The notes: generated by a model not told the origin, from the letters alone. DNA of 37,966 nucleotides from Spirulinaceae cyanobacterium SM2_1_0 (GCA_012031265.1 JAAUTY010000047.1:1-37966); one strand, 5' to 3'. Shown: positions 19,610-28,328, counted from the stretch's first letter. A program made the numbers and translations.

Positions 19610-20146
19610 ATGCCCTTCACGCATTACCACACCTGCGTCGCCTTGGGATTTGGCGCTGTGAGTTGTTGGATTGCGGTCGCCCCCTCCGTTGAGGCCGGCC
19701 AACCCGAAAAAGAGGTCGTGCAGCCCTTGCCAGCGGCAATTCCGGCGCGCCTCAGGCCCGAGCCTAGCGCGGAACTGCTGCCAATCGCCGCACCCGTGCC
19801 GACGCTGCCGCCGCTGACTACAAGCGTGACGGCCCCTACGCCCAGCCTGCTGCCGACCTTTCAGGGTCTCGCTTCCTGGTACGGGCCGGGATTTCATGGG
19901 CGGCGGGCGGCGAGTGGCGAGATTTTTGACCAAAACGCGATGACGGCGGCACACCGCACCCTGCCCTTTGACACGCAGGTGAGAGTGACCAATCTCGAAA
20001 ACGGGCGCGTGACTACTGTTCGCATCACTGATCGCGGGCCGTTTGTGGGCGATCGCGTCATCGATCTCTCCCAGGCTGCCGCCCGTGACCTAGGCATGAT
20101 CGAGGCGGGTGTAGTGCGGGTGCGGGCGGAAGTGCTCACCCGCTGA
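19610..20146 (+). CDS. RlpA-like double-psi beta-barrel exported protein
   Basis: The 178-residue product has a signal peptide (hydrophobic CVALGFGAVSCWIAVAPSV, cleavage near VEA) and a Pro/Ala-rich spacer. A C-terminal RlpA-type double-psi beta-barrel follows: GLASWYGPGFHGRRAASGE, AAHRTLPFDTQVRVTN, ITDRGPFVGDRVIDLSQAAA. RlpA proteins act as lytic transglycosylases on stem-peptide-free peptidoglycan in some bacteria; in cyanobacteria the activity is unproven. It lacks a SPOR domain. The start is chosen from the GGAGA RBS; an upstream GTG at 19571 would spoil the signal peptide. Confidence 0.88.
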   Translation: MPFTHYHTCVALGFGAVSCWIAVAPSVEAGQPEKEVVQPLPAAIPARLRPEPSAELLPIAAPVPTLPPLTTSVTAPTPSLLPTFQGLASWYGPGFHGRRAASGEIFDQNAMTAAHRTLPFDTQVRVTNLENGRVTTVRITDRGPFVGDRVIDLSQAAARDLGMIEAGVVRVRAEVLTR

Positions 20147-20255
20147 GCGATCCACCCAGGCAACCTAGGTGAGAATTTCCACCCGCTCGGCAAAATGTTA
20201 AGAATGTTAACGTGAGAGCATACCACCACTTCGGGTTGCGTCCCCCTTGTTCGCC

Positions 20256-21536
20256 GTGAAAGTCCTCGCCACCCTGCCACCCGCCACACGTCGCAATCTG
20301 CTCTTGCTCTTTCTCGCCGGGTTCTGCTTTTGGTCGAGCCTCACTTGCCTGCTGCCCGCCCTGCCGCTCTATATCGAATCTGTCGGTGCTAACCAGCAAC
20401 AAGTCGGCCTGGTGATGGGCAGCTTTGCCATCGGCCTGCTGCTGTCGCGCGGTCTCCTCGGCGTTTGGGCGGATCGCCACAGCCGTCGCCTCGTGGTTCA
20501 GATCGGCGCACTGGCGGTCGGGCTTGCGCCCCTCGCCTATCTCTCGGCCTCTTCACTACCCTGGCTGGCCCTCGTCCGCTCTTTTCACGGCATTAGCATT
20601 GCTGGCTTCACGACAGGCTATAGCGCTCTCGTCGTTGACCTCTCGCCGCGCGAGCAACGCGGTGAAATCATTGGCTACATGACCCTGGTGGTGCCGATCG
20701 GCATGGCGCTGGGGCCGGCCTTTGGTGGTTACCTAGCCACTGATCAGGGCTACGGAGCGCTGTTTATCGCGGCTGGTGTGCTCGGTCTGCTCGGCTTCCT
20801 ACTCGCCGGCCAGATCCGCGAGCCACGTGCGGGGGCATCCCAGGCTATTGCCGCCCCCCCAACGCCGGTTCTCGCGCCTCGCCAACTGCTGCGCACGCTC
20901 TTTTCGCTGCGCTTGCAAGAGTTTGTCCGCAAGCCTCGCCTGCGCATCCCGGCTCTGGTCTTGCTACTGATTGGGTTGGTTTTCGGGACGCTGACGACCT
21001 TTTTACCGGCTTATATTCGCGATACGGGTGTGGGCTTGAATGCCGGTCTCTTCTATACGGCTGTGGCGGCGGCGAGCTTCACGGTACGGGTGATTGCTGG
21101 GCGTGCTTCTGATCGCTGGGGGCGGGGTCTCTTTATCACCTGTAGTTTGCTGGGCTATATCACTTCGATGGCTCTGCTGGCGATCGCCCAAAATTCCCTC
21201 GCCTTCCTGCTGGCAGCGATCGCCGAAGGCGCGGGTGCAGGCACGCTGATCCCGATGATGACGGCACTGGTCGCTGACCGCTCGACGATCGCCGAACGCG
21301 GTCAGGTCTATGCGCTCTGCATTGGCGGCTTTGACCTCGGCATTGCTATCGGCGGGCCGCTGTCAGGTTCATTTGCGGGGCTGGTGGGCTATGCGGGGAT
21401 CTTTGCGATCGCCTGCGGTCTCGCCACCACGGCGCTGCTGCTCTTTCTCACCTGCTCTAGCAAAGACCTCGCGCACTCGTTCCGCTTCGCCACTGGCCGC
21501 GGCGGTGATGTCTACGCTCTGGAAGCCGGTTCTTGA
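20256..21536 (+). CDS. Major facilitator superfamily transporter
   Basis: This 426-residue membrane protein has about 12 hydrophobic segments. The MFS motif A is present between segments two and three (GVWADRHSRRLV), with a weaker copy in the second half (GRASDRWGRGLF). A longer loop near residue 200 divides the two six-helix halves. It belongs to the drug/sugar efflux-like MFS group, but the substrate is not evident. The start is either GTG 20256 or TTG 20247; neither has a good RBS. The gene is followed at 75 bp by a solute-binding lipoprotein, which usually serves ABC rather than MFS transport, so a functional link is doubtful. Confidence 0.88.
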   Translation: MKVLATLPPATRRNLLLLFLAGFCFWSSLTCLLPALPLYIESVGANQQQVGLVMGSFAIGLLLSRGLLGVWADRHSRRLVVQIGALAVGLAPLAYLSASSLPWLALVRSFHGISIAGFTTGYSALVVDLSPREQRGEIIGYMTLVVPIGMALGPAFGGYLATDQGYGALFIAAGVLGLLGFLLAGQIREPRAGASQAIAAPPTPVLAPRQLLRTLFSLRLQEFVRKPRLRIPALVLLLIGLVFGTLTTFLPAYIRDTGVGLNAGLFYTAVAAASFTVRVIAGRASDRWGRGLFITCSLLGYITSMALLAIAQNSLAFLLAAIAEGAGAGTLIPMMTALVADRSTIAERGQVYALCIGGFDLGIAIGGPLSGSFAGLVGYAGIFAIACGLATTALLLFLTCSSKDLAHSFRFATGRGGDVYALEAGS

Positions 21537-21611
21537 GCAAGCAGCCTGAGCAAGTTCGGTACAATCAGAGACCTTGAACCTTGTGCGCGTCGCATCCTGG
21601 AGGGAGTCCTG

Positions 21612-22805
21612 TTGAATCTTGCCCGCTCGAAGCCGCTGAGCCGCCGGTCAGTCCTACAAGGCGCGGCGGCGATCGCCCTCGGCACACTCGCATCTGGTTG
21701 CAGCGGCGGTGAGCCATCCCTACGGGTGCGCTTGCTCAACCGCTCACTGCCACGCCAGTTGGTTGGCGAATTTCGGCGCACGCTGACGGGTCAGCCGAAG
21801 CTGGATTTCAAGCCGGAGAGCAATCTCCAGGTGATCGCTGAGCTGTTGACCGACTGGCAGGCGATCGCGGCGGGGGACGTGACCCCGCCGCCCGCTTGGC
21901 GACGCTGGCTGCCCTTTGCGGGGTCGGCCGCTGTGCCCGCTGCTGATCTCGTGACCTTGGGGGATGCTTGGCTGGCTGAGGCGATTCAAACCAAGGTGAT
22001 CGCGCCGCTCGACCTGACCGAACTCAGCCACTGGTCGCGCTTGCCGAGCCAATGGCAGGCCCTAGTCAGGCGCAATGAGCGCGGTGAACTCGACCCCGAC
22101 GGTCAAATCTGGGGGGCACCCTACCGTTGGGGCACGACGGCGATCGCCTACGACCGCGAAAAATTTGCCAAACTGGGCTGGGAGCCGCGCGACTGGGCTG
22201 ATCTCTGGCGACCGGAATTGCGGGAGCGCATCGCAATTGTCAATCAACCCCGCGAAGTGATCGGCCTGACTCTCAAAAAACTCGGCTACTCCTACAACAC
22301 GCCCGATCTCGACGCGATACCGGAGTTGGCGGCGGAGCTGCAAGCCCTGCACACCCAAATCCGCCTCTATAACACGGTGGATTACCTGCAACCGCTCATT
22401 TTGGAAGATGTCTGGGTCTCTGTCGGGTGGTCACTGGATCTGCTGGCGGCCCAGGAGAACTACCCCCAGCTCGCGATCGTCGTGCCCCGCTCAGGGAGTG
22501 CCATCTGGACGGATGTCTGGGTGCGACCGGCGGCGGCGACGGGCGATCGCCGTTTAGTCCAGAGCTGGATTGACTTCTGCTGGCAGACAACGGTAGCGAA
22601 AAAAATCTCGCTCTTCAGCGAAGCCGTTTCACCCATCCTGCTCGCCGAGCCGCGTGACCAACTGCCCGAGGCATTGCGCTCACCCTCAGCCCGCTTTCCC
22701 ACCCTCGCTGTTCTGGAGCGCAGCGAATTTCTCACCCCTCTACCGGTGGCGACGCTGGCGCAGTACGACCGCCTCTGGCGTCAGCTCCGCCAACCTAGAA
22801 GCTAA
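21612..22805 (+). CDS. PotD/AfuA-like extracellular solute-binding lipoprotein
   Basis: The 397-residue product begins at TTG 21612, which is supported by a strong GGAGGGAG RBS at 21599-21606. The N-terminus has twin arginines (SRRSVLQGAAAIALG) and a lipobox ASGC with Cys30, so it is a Tat- or Sec-exported lipoprotein. The body fits periplasmic type 2 binding proteins of the spermidine/putrescine or iron class: DLVTLGDAWLAEAI, GAPYRWGTTAIAYDREK, DLWRPELRERIAI, VSVGWSLDLL. No permease or ATPase gene is adjacent, so the ligand is unknown. Its 3' end overlaps the convergent secreted protein gene by 11 bp. Confidence 0.85.
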   Translation: MNLARSKPLSRRSVLQGAAAIALGTLASGCSGGEPSLRVRLLNRSLPRQLVGEFRRTLTGQPKLDFKPESNLQVIAELLTDWQAIAAGDVTPPPAWRRWLPFAGSAAVPAADLVTLGDAWLAEAIQTKVIAPLDLTELSHWSRLPSQWQALVRRNERGELDPDGQIWGAPYRWGTTAIAYDREKFAKLGWEPRDWADLWRPELRERIAIVNQPREVIGLTLKKLGYSYNTPDLDAIPELAAELQALHTQIRLYNTVDYLQPLILEDVWVSVGWSLDLLAAQENYPQLAIVVPRSGSAIWTDVWVRPAAATGDRRLVQSWIDFCWQTTVAKKISLFSEAVSPILLAEPRDQLPEALRSPSARFPTLAVLERSEFLTPLPVATLAQYDRLWRQLRQPRS

Positions 22806-23433
22806 AGATGTCACGCAGCGGCGGCTGCAAATCGACTACACACTGCGGCGACGTCTCGTTGAGCACACAGTTGTAGATCGCGACACATTGCGGATCGGGA
22901 TCGAAGACCCGCAGCTCGTAGCCATACTGGTGCGCTGTCGTGCCGAAGCGATTGACAAAACTGTAGCGTTCCAGATAATCCAAGCTACGCCAGACCTGGC
23001 GATTGACCAGCACTTCCACGCGGCGCATCCCCGGCAAGGCCAGCCAGTCCACCACGAGTTTGTCTTCGTCTAACTGCTGGCGCGCCCACCATAAGCTCGG
23101 CTCAGTCAGCCCCTGGGCGCGAACCGTCCGCGAGGTGACGAGCAAACCCTGCTCGACCAGCACAGCCTGGACATTCACGTCTAGCAAGGTGTCATCCAGC
23201 CGACAGGTAGCCAGGGATTCAGTGAGGGCATCGCCAACGCTAGCACCACTTTCACTGGGTGAAATATCCGCCGTATCTGGAGCCGCCTCCGATGGGGTGG
23301 CGGTGGATTCCTCCGGTGCTCGCAATGGGGGGGACTCGGTTGGTGTCGCCTGAGCAAGCACGGGGGCTGGGCTGGCGAGCAACAGCAGACTGAGGCTCAG
23401 TCCGAGGGAGCGCTGGGCGGGTGGGTTCAGCAT
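22795..23433 (-). CDS. Secreted hypothetical protein
   Basis: This 212-residue product has a signal peptide (SLGLSLSLLLLASPAPVLAQ, cleavage after VLA) and a Pro/Ser/Thr/Glu-rich spacer. A C-terminal domain of about 130 residues with four to five cysteines follows (TCRLDD, DPQCVAIYNCVLNE, SPQCVVD) and could form disulfides. Trp-rich patches (SLWWARQQL, VVDWLAL) are present. I do not recognise the family. ATG 23433 is preferred; the frame is open to 23589 but that part lacks a signal sequence. Confidence 0.7.
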   Translation of the reverse strand: MLNPPAQRSLGLSLSLLLLASPAPVLAQATPTESPPLRAPEESTATPSEAAPDTADISPSESGASVGDALTESLATCRLDDTLLDVNVQAVLVEQGLLVTSRTVRAQGLTEPSLWWARQQLDEDKLVVDWLALPGMRRVEVLVNRQVWRSLDYLERYSFVNRFGTTAHQYGYELRVFDPDPQCVAIYNCVLNETSPQCVVDLQPPLRDIFSF

Positions 23434-23592
23434 GGCGGGTCGAGTGGGGTCGCGATCTGGAGACGATCCTAGCGCGATCGCGGGTTCCAACCGGGAGGCC
23501 ACTAATTGGCGGCGATCGTCCCGCCTGAACACAGCAAAGTTGTTAACTCGCCTTAATATAGATGAGGCTTCAGCTTTAGCGAGTAGCAAACT

Positions 23593-24999
23593 TTGATTGA
23601 GAACGCCACCCCATCAACGCCATCCTCATCACGCAGTGAACTCCGTGACCTCGTGCGCGACCAGCTCCGAATGTTGCTGGATCAGAACAACTTGGAGGGC
23701 GCGAAAGCCCTTTTAGTCCCCGTGCAACCGGTAGATATTGCGGAAGCGATTGAAGGATTGCCCGAGTCGATGCAGGCGATCGCCTTCCGCTTGCTCTCCA
23801 AGGCGGAGGCGATCGAAGTCTACGAGCATCTGGACATCTCGGTGCAACAGGCGCTGATCCAAGAGTTCAAGCGCCAAGAAGTGATTGACATCGTAGACAA
23901 GATGTCGCCAGATGACCGCGCGCGTCTCTTCGACGAACTACCCGCGAAAGTGGTGCGGCAGATGCTCGCGGAGTTGAGTCCCAAGGAACGGCAAGCTACG
24001 GCACTGCTACTCGGCTACGAAGAGGATACCGCCGGTCGGATCATGACGCCGGAGTATATCTCGCTCAAGGAGAACTCGACGGTGGGTGAAACCCTAGAGC
24101 GGATTCGCAGTCTGGCAAAAGCTTCTGAGTTGGTTTATTACCTCTACGTCACCGACAATTCGCGCTATCTGACGGGGATTATTTCCCTACGCGACCTGGT
24201 GATCTCGCCGACGGATCTGCCGCTGAGCGAGATTGTCACCCGCGACATCGTCAGCGTGCATACTGACACAGACCAAGAGGAAGTCGCCCGCACGATTCAG
24301 CGCTACGATCTACTCGCCCTGCCCGTCGTGGACAAGGAGCAGCGCCTGGTCGGGGTGGTGACAGTGGATGATGTCATTGACATCCTAGAGCAGGAAGCGA
24401 CCGAAGATATTTATGCCCTCGGTGGTGTGCAATCGGACGGCGATAAATATTTCCGCACCAGCTTGTTCGCAGTCGCCCGCAAGCGCGTATTTTGGCTGCT
24501 GATTTTGCTCGTCACCAATACGTTTACCAGTGCGATCATTCAGCAGGGGGGTCAATCGCTGGAAGCGGTGACCGGCGAGGCGATCGCGATCGCGGCCTTT
24601 GTGCCGCTGCTCACCGGCACCGGGGGAAATATTGGCGCGCAATCTTCAACCGTCGTGATTCGTGGTCTGAATACGGATGAGATTCGTGACCTCGGCCCGA
24701 GGCAGGTGGTGCTGCGCGAGGCATTGGCGGGGTTGCTGCTGGGTTCGTCGCTGGGGGTGATGGCGATGCTCTGGGCGCACTTCCTGATGGGACAAAACTG
24801 GTTCGTGGCGATCGCCGTCGGTTCGAGTTTGATCGCGATCGCGCTGCTCGCCTCGGTGGCCGGTTCCGCGCTCCCCTTCGTCTTCCGTGCCCTCGATCGT
24901 GACCCGGCCTTAATGTCTGCTCCCTTCATCACCACGGCGGTCGATGTGCTGGGCGTGCTGATCTATTTCAATATTGCCCGGGCGGTGTTTACGCTCTGA
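23593..24999 (+). CDS. mgtE: Magnesium transporter MgtE
   Basis: MgtE is a homodimeric Mg2+ channel of the inner membrane gated by cytoplasmic Mg2+. The 468-residue protein has the N-domain (MgtE_N, residues 30-130) and a CBS pair (135-260; GRIMTPEYI, DLLALPVVDKEQRLVGVVTVDDV). A connecting helix and five membrane segments (about 285-468) follow. The pore signatures PLLTGTGGNIGAQSSTV and the final FITTAVDVLGVLIYF are present. It begins with TTG. No Mg2+ riboswitch was recognised in the 159-bp upstream region. Confidence 0.96.
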   Translation: MIENATPSTPSSSRSELRDLVRDQLRMLLDQNNLEGAKALLVPVQPVDIAEAIEGLPESMQAIAFRLLSKAEAIEVYEHLDISVQQALIQEFKRQEVIDIVDKMSPDDRARLFDELPAKVVRQMLAELSPKERQATALLLGYEEDTAGRIMTPEYISLKENSTVGETLERIRSLAKASELVYYLYVTDNSRYLTGIISLRDLVISPTDLPLSEIVTRDIVSVHTDTDQEEVARTIQRYDLLALPVVDKEQRLVGVVTVDDVIDILEQEATEDIYALGGVQSDGDKYFRTSLFAVARKRVFWLLILLVTNTFTSAIIQQGGQSLEAVTGEAIAIAAFVPLLTGTGGNIGAQSSTVVIRGLNTDEIRDLGPRQVVLREALAGLLLGSSLGVMAMLWAHFLMGQNWFVAIAVGSSLIAIALLASVAGSALPFVFRALDRDPALMSAPFITTAVDVLGVLIYFNIARAVFTL

Positions 25000-25031
25000 G
25001 GCGATTTTGGCGGGTGCATCTCACCTTCGGC

Positions 25032-25139
25032 CTAGTATCGCTACGCGGAATTTTGAGTTCTGAGTTTTGAGTGATGAGTGCAGACAATACGGGCATCCTA
25101 CGGCTCCTGAATGGGCATCTCATTGCCCCCTTGTACTAG
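25032..25139 (+). repeat. Family A MITE-like element, copy A1
   Basis: This 108-bp unit starts CTAGTATCGCTACGCGGA and ends TTGTACTAG. Its interior has TTTTGAGTTCTGAGT repeats and GGGCATCCTACGG...GGGCATCTCATTGCC. It lies between mgtE and menB and contains no gene. It matches copies at 26109, 26260, 29820 (reverse), 37132 and 37232. Confidence 0.9.
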
Positions 25140-25279
25140 GGAGATGGCGGTGCGATCGCTAGCCAAGAACCCTTGAAAACTCTCAACAATTTCTTAGCAT
25201 CTCGATTACAGACGAATTGCGTCTAACCCCAGATTTATCTAAGGTATGAAACGATCCTTAGTCCAGTACCCGACCTTCT

Positions 25280-26140
25280 ATGCAGATCGAATGGCAGCCT
25301 GTGAAAGATTACGGCGACATTCTCTACCACAAGGCGGAGGGCATCGCCAAAATTGCCATCAACCGCCCTCACAAACGCAATGCCTTCCGCCCCGAAACCG
25401 TCTTTGAACTCTACGATGCCTTCTGCGATGCCCGCGAAGACAATCGAATCGGTGTCGTTCTCCTCACCGGCGTCGGACCACATACTGATGGTAAATATGC
25501 ATTCTGCTCCGGCGGCGACCAGAGTGTGCGCGGCGAGGCCGGTTACCGGGATGAATCTGGCGTTCCTCGGCTCAATGTGCTCGATCTTCAGCGCTTGATC
25601 CGCTCGCTGCCGAAAGTCGTGATCGCGCTGGTCGCGGGCTACGCGATCGGTGGCGGTCATGTGCTGCACCTACTCTGCGACCTGACGATCGCGTCGGACA
25701 ATGCCATCTTTGGGCAAACCGGCCCCAAAGTTGGCAGCTTCGATGGCGGCTTCGGCGCGTCCTATCTCGCCCGCTGCGTCGGCCAAAAGAAGGCGCGCGA
25801 AATTTGGTTCCTCTGCCGTCAGTACAGTGCGGCCGAGGCACTGGATATGGGCCTGGTCAACTGCGTCGTCCCCGTCGCAGAGCTAGAAGCGGAGGGGGTG
25901 CGCTGGGCACAGGAGGTCTTGGCGAAAAGTCCGATCGCGATCCGCTGCCTCAAGGCGGCGTTCAATGCCGACTGCGACGGTCAAGCGGGTCTGCAAGAGC
26001 TGGCGGGCAATGCGACGCTGCTCTACTACATGACCGAGGAAGGAGCCGAAGGCAAGCAGGCTTTTCTAGAAAACGCCCTCCTGATTTCCGCCAATACCCC
26101 TGGCGGCCCTAGTACCGCTACGCGGAGTTTTGAGTTCTGA
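25280..26140 (+). CDS. menB: 1,4-dihydroxy-2-naphthoyl-CoA synthase, frameshifted at the 3' end
   Basis: MenB closes the naphthoquinone ring on o-succinylbenzoyl-CoA in phylloquinone/menaquinone synthesis. The crotonase-fold protein has the hallmark segments [43 protein letters not shown] and [13 protein letters not shown]. After residue 263 (FLE) the frame reads [12 protein letters not shown], whereas the next frame over reads [13 protein letters not shown] and then TAG at 26110-26112, the expected MenB tail. One A appears to be missing from the four-A run at 26070-26073. The frame as read therefore continues into repeat copy A2 and stops at 26140. It is either a real mutation or a base-call error. 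Confidence 0.93.
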   Translation: MQIEWQPVKDYGDILYHKAEGIAKIAINRPHKRNAFRPETVFELYDAFCDAREDNRIGVVLLTGVGPHTDGKYAFCSGGDQSVRGEAGYRDESGVPRLNVLDLQRLIRSLPKVVIALVAGYAIGGGHVLHLLCDLTIASDNAIFGQTGPKVGSFDGGFGASYLARCVGQKKAREIWFLCRQYSAAEALDMGLVNCVVPVAELEAEGVRWAQEVLAKSPIAIRCLKAAFNADCDGQAGLQELAGNATLLYYMTEEGAEGKQAFLENALLISANTPGGPSTATRSFEF

Positions 26141-26205
26141 GTACCCGCAATACAAGGATCCTGTGGATTTTGAATGGGTCTCTCATTGCCGCCGTCCTGT
26201 ACTAG
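26109..26205 (+). repeat. Family A MITE-like element, copy A2, at the menB stop
   Basis: This 97-bp copy starts CTAGTACCGCTACGCGGA and ends TCCTGTACTAG. Its first CTAG contains the expected MenB stop codon TAG (26110-26112). In the shifted frame the element supplies the last codons and the TGA of the longer menB frame. Confidence 0.9.
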
Positions 26206-26259
26206 CCTGCCAGTAATGCCCGCTGTGCGGTCACGAGAAAGCCCATAAGCATGGAAAGA

Positions 26260-26363
26260 CTAGTACCGCTACGCGGAATTTTGAGTTTTGAGTGATGAGT
26301 GCAGACAGTACAGGCATCCTACGGATCCTGAATGGGGATCTCATTTCCGCCGCCTTGTACTAG
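26260..26363 (+). repeat. Family A MITE-like element, copy A3
   Basis: This 104-bp copy runs from CTAGTACCGCTACGCGGA to TTGTACTAG and lies in the same orientation as A2, 54 bp away. It is more similar to A1 (both have GAGTGATGAGTGCAGACA) than to A2. Confidence 0.9.
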
Positions 26364-26576
26364 CAAGGGAGTCAGCGATACCGCTGCCCTCAATGCCAGC
26401 AAAGCTTCAGCGAGACCTGCGATACCCGGTACTATCGGCGTCAGGTGAAGCCAGAAACCATCAGAACGGTCTTGCAAGCACAGGCTGAGAGCCGCCGCCG
26501 CTAGCCCGCAGCGGGTCGATGGCGTCGCAGTGGACGTGCAGTATCCAAGCTATCAGAAAGAAGAACAAACGTACTT

Positions 26577-26833
26577 AAACATGACGGTGAAATGGCAGTG
26601 GACATCGTGCGACAGCTAGAAGCTGAGGGGCAGTTCCCCGAAGCCTACTACGTCTTTGAGGCGTGCTCAATCAACCCCTCACCGCCCTCATCGCAGCGAG
26701 CGGCAAGCACTGGGTGACTGCAATCGAGCGATCGCGCCACATTCAGTGGTACGGCGAGTGGCAGCGAGTCGATACCATTGCTCAGCAGTTGCGCCAGGAG
26801 CATCCCGAAAGTTACAGGTTCTGGAGGTGCTGA
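26577..26833 (+). pseudogene. IS701-like transposase remnant
   Basis: Two adjoining frames together read as part of a DDE transposase. HDGEMAVDIVRQLEAEGQFP and EAYYVF (26580-26658) shift to GVLNQPLTALIAASGKHWVT (26660-26719). AIERSRHIQWYGEWQRVDTI and AQQLRQEHPESYR follow, up to a TGA at 26831. The pattern, with KHWV and HIQW, fits IS701-family transposases. The frame break falls where the catalytic Asp would be expected, a few bases having been lost. The N- and C-terminal parts are missing, and no terminal repeats were found. Confidence 0.65.
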
Positions 26834-26889
26834 TGCCTGCTTAAGCTTCTCGGCTTCCCCAGGTTATCTCGGCACTAACCTTCCAAGTC

Positions 26890-27035
26890 GTGTAAAAAAA
26901 TCTTTTGTTCGAGATGCCCTCATGTATCTCGCCCTCGACAATATCTCGCAGCGCTGGAACCGTCCTCTGAAGAACTGGCGGGTGGCTTTGTCTTATTTTG
27001 CTATCCTTTTCCCAGGACGTTCCGCTCATCTCTGA
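26890..27035 (+). pseudogene. IS256-like transposase C-terminal remnant
   Basis: The frame ending at TGA 27033-27035 reads DALMYLALDNISQRWNRPLK and NWRVALSYFAILFPGR. The YLAL...I..KW..P..NW...L...AI.F..R pattern is the C-terminus of IS256/Mutator-type transposases. Only about 45 residues remain. It directly follows the IS701-like remnant. Confidence 0.6.
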
Positions 27036-27155
27036 ATCTCGCTTACACAAAGTTCTGAGCACTCTTCTTTTTGTCTCTTTGGCGCTCCCTGGTCTCATTA
27101 TTCGAGGTGCCCATTCAATATTTCTGCGTTCTCTGGAAAGAACAGGTGGTGGTTC

Positions 27156-27389
27156 ATGAGTGACTATAAAGGCTGTCCGCGCTGTCTACACTATCGGTTT
27201 GACGGTACTTGTAAAGCTTATCCAGATCGCATCCCGCTTCCTATTGCGTCAGCTCAGGTTGAGCATACCAAGCCGCTCTTTGGGCAAACAAACGACATCA
27301 TTTTTGAGTTACGCGATCCCGATGTTGACGTCTCTGCACTGATTCAAGCACGCCGTCGCGAATATGACCGGAATCAAGGTTCGAGTTGA
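27156..27389 (+). CDS. Small Cys-containing hypothetical protein
   Basis: This 77-residue soluble protein has a CPRCLHYRFDGTCKAYP motif (three Cys within 13 residues) at its start, followed by IPLPIASAQVEHTKPL and a short acidic region. The layout resembles a widespread family of small bacterial proteins with C-x2-C-x(n)-C-x-AFP, IP and DH(T/R)KP...G segments whose function is unknown. Start ATG 27156 follows a weak GGTGG RBS. It sits just after transposase remnants, in a region probably gained or rearranged. Confidence 0.6.
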   Translation: MSDYKGCPRCLHYRFDGTCKAYPDRIPLPIASAQVEHTKPLFGQTNDIIFELRDPDVDVSALIQARRREYDRNQGSS

Positions 27390-27497
27390 CACCGAAGAAG
27401 CGCTCTAGGCCCTCAGCCGCATTCAGCGATGCTTGCGCTTTCAACCAAACAAATCCTGGCAACGGGATTGAAACGTTTATCTGTAGATGGCACCCCT

Positions 27498-28328
27498 TCA
27501 CGGCCGCGAGCCAGACCGAACCTGCGCCAGGGCAAAGAGCTGGATTTCTTGGACGATACTGTCTGGCCAAGCGGCGAGGATATTGCGATCGCCTCGTTTC
27601 ATGACTCTTAAGCGAGCGTGCGGCACGAACTTGGCATAGGTCTTGCTCTGGGCGAGAGCCGCCGCCGAATCGCGACCGCCTTGCAGCACTAGCACGGGTA
27701 GCTTGAGTTCTGCCAAGCGATGGCCGAGGCATTCCTGCTGAATTTCGATGGGGCGGCGACGAAACAGGAGCTGACAGGTTGCGGGGGATTGCAACAGCTC
27801 GCGGCGGTAGGCTAACAGCTTGCGGATGCGCTCCGCCTGGCCCACGAGGCGCGCCAGCGGCAACATCAGCTTTAGGAACCAGTAGGTGAGTGGTAGGCGG
27901 GCGACCAGCATTCGCTCCGTTTGCCAGCGCTCACTCAATTCCTTGGCATCGCTGCCCTCGGGTGATACCAGCACGAGGCCTGCGACTTGTTCGGGATGGG
28001 CGATCGCGTAGGTGGCGGCGATCCAAGCGCCGAGCGAATGCCCCACGAGGTAGACCCGTTCGAGTCGCAGGGCTTCGATGTAGTCGTGCAGGCATTCGGC
28101 CTGGAGCGTGATCGACTGGCGAGTGGGCGGCTCCGATTCACCGAAGCCGAGGAGATCGGGCACGAAGCAGTGACAGTGATTGCGGAGATCGCCGATCATC
28201 GGCAACCACTCGCTGCCGTCGGCATTTGCGCCGTGCAAAAAGACGACCTTGATGCCCTTGCCGACTTCGCGCCAAAAGACCTGTCCTTGTGACAGGCGAA
28301 TTCGAGAGTTGCGTATGTGCGAATGCAT
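27498..28328 (-). CDS. Alpha/beta hydrolase with altered catalytic His position
   Basis: The 276-residue product has the alpha/beta-hydrolase landmarks. The oxyanion HGANADGSEW lies near residue 32. The nucleophile elbow GHSLGAW carries Ser98. LPVLVLQGGRDS has Asp220. At the expected third position, where relatives usually read GDHN, this one reads KRGDRNILAAW with Arg248. The codon CGC there is part of a HIP1 octamer (27585-27592). Without His the classical triad is incomplete, so the enzyme may be inactive or use another residue. Its substrate is unknown. An upstream ATG at 28394 would add 22 residues of low-complexity sequence. Confidence 0.85.
   Translation of the reverse strand: MHSHIRNSRIRLSQGQVFWREVGKGIKVVFLHGANADGSEWLPMIGDLRNHCHCFVPDLLGFGESEPPTRQSITLQAECLHDYIEALRLERVYLVGHSLGAWIAATYAIAHPEQVAGLVLVSPEGSDAKELSERWQTERMLVARLPLTYWFLKLMLPLARLVGQAERIRKLLAYRRELLQSPATCQLLFRRRPIEIQQECLGHRLAELKLPVLVLQGGRDSAAALAQSKTYAKFVPHARLRVMKRGDRNILAAWPDSIVQEIQLFALAQVRSGSRP

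Noticed and set aside
20185-20215. GTTAAGAATGTTAACG motif before the MFS gene as an operator
   Set aside because: It is only a short, imperfect repeat of an AT-rich word, with no second site or known regulator.
23434-23592. Magnesium riboswitch upstream of mgtE
   Set aside because: The leader is short and no M-box or other conserved core was found.
27455-27477. GGGATTGAAAC, similar to the 3' end of many CRISPR repeats
   Set aside because: It occurs once, with no repeated unit or spacer-length period near it, and differs from the repeat at the left edge.
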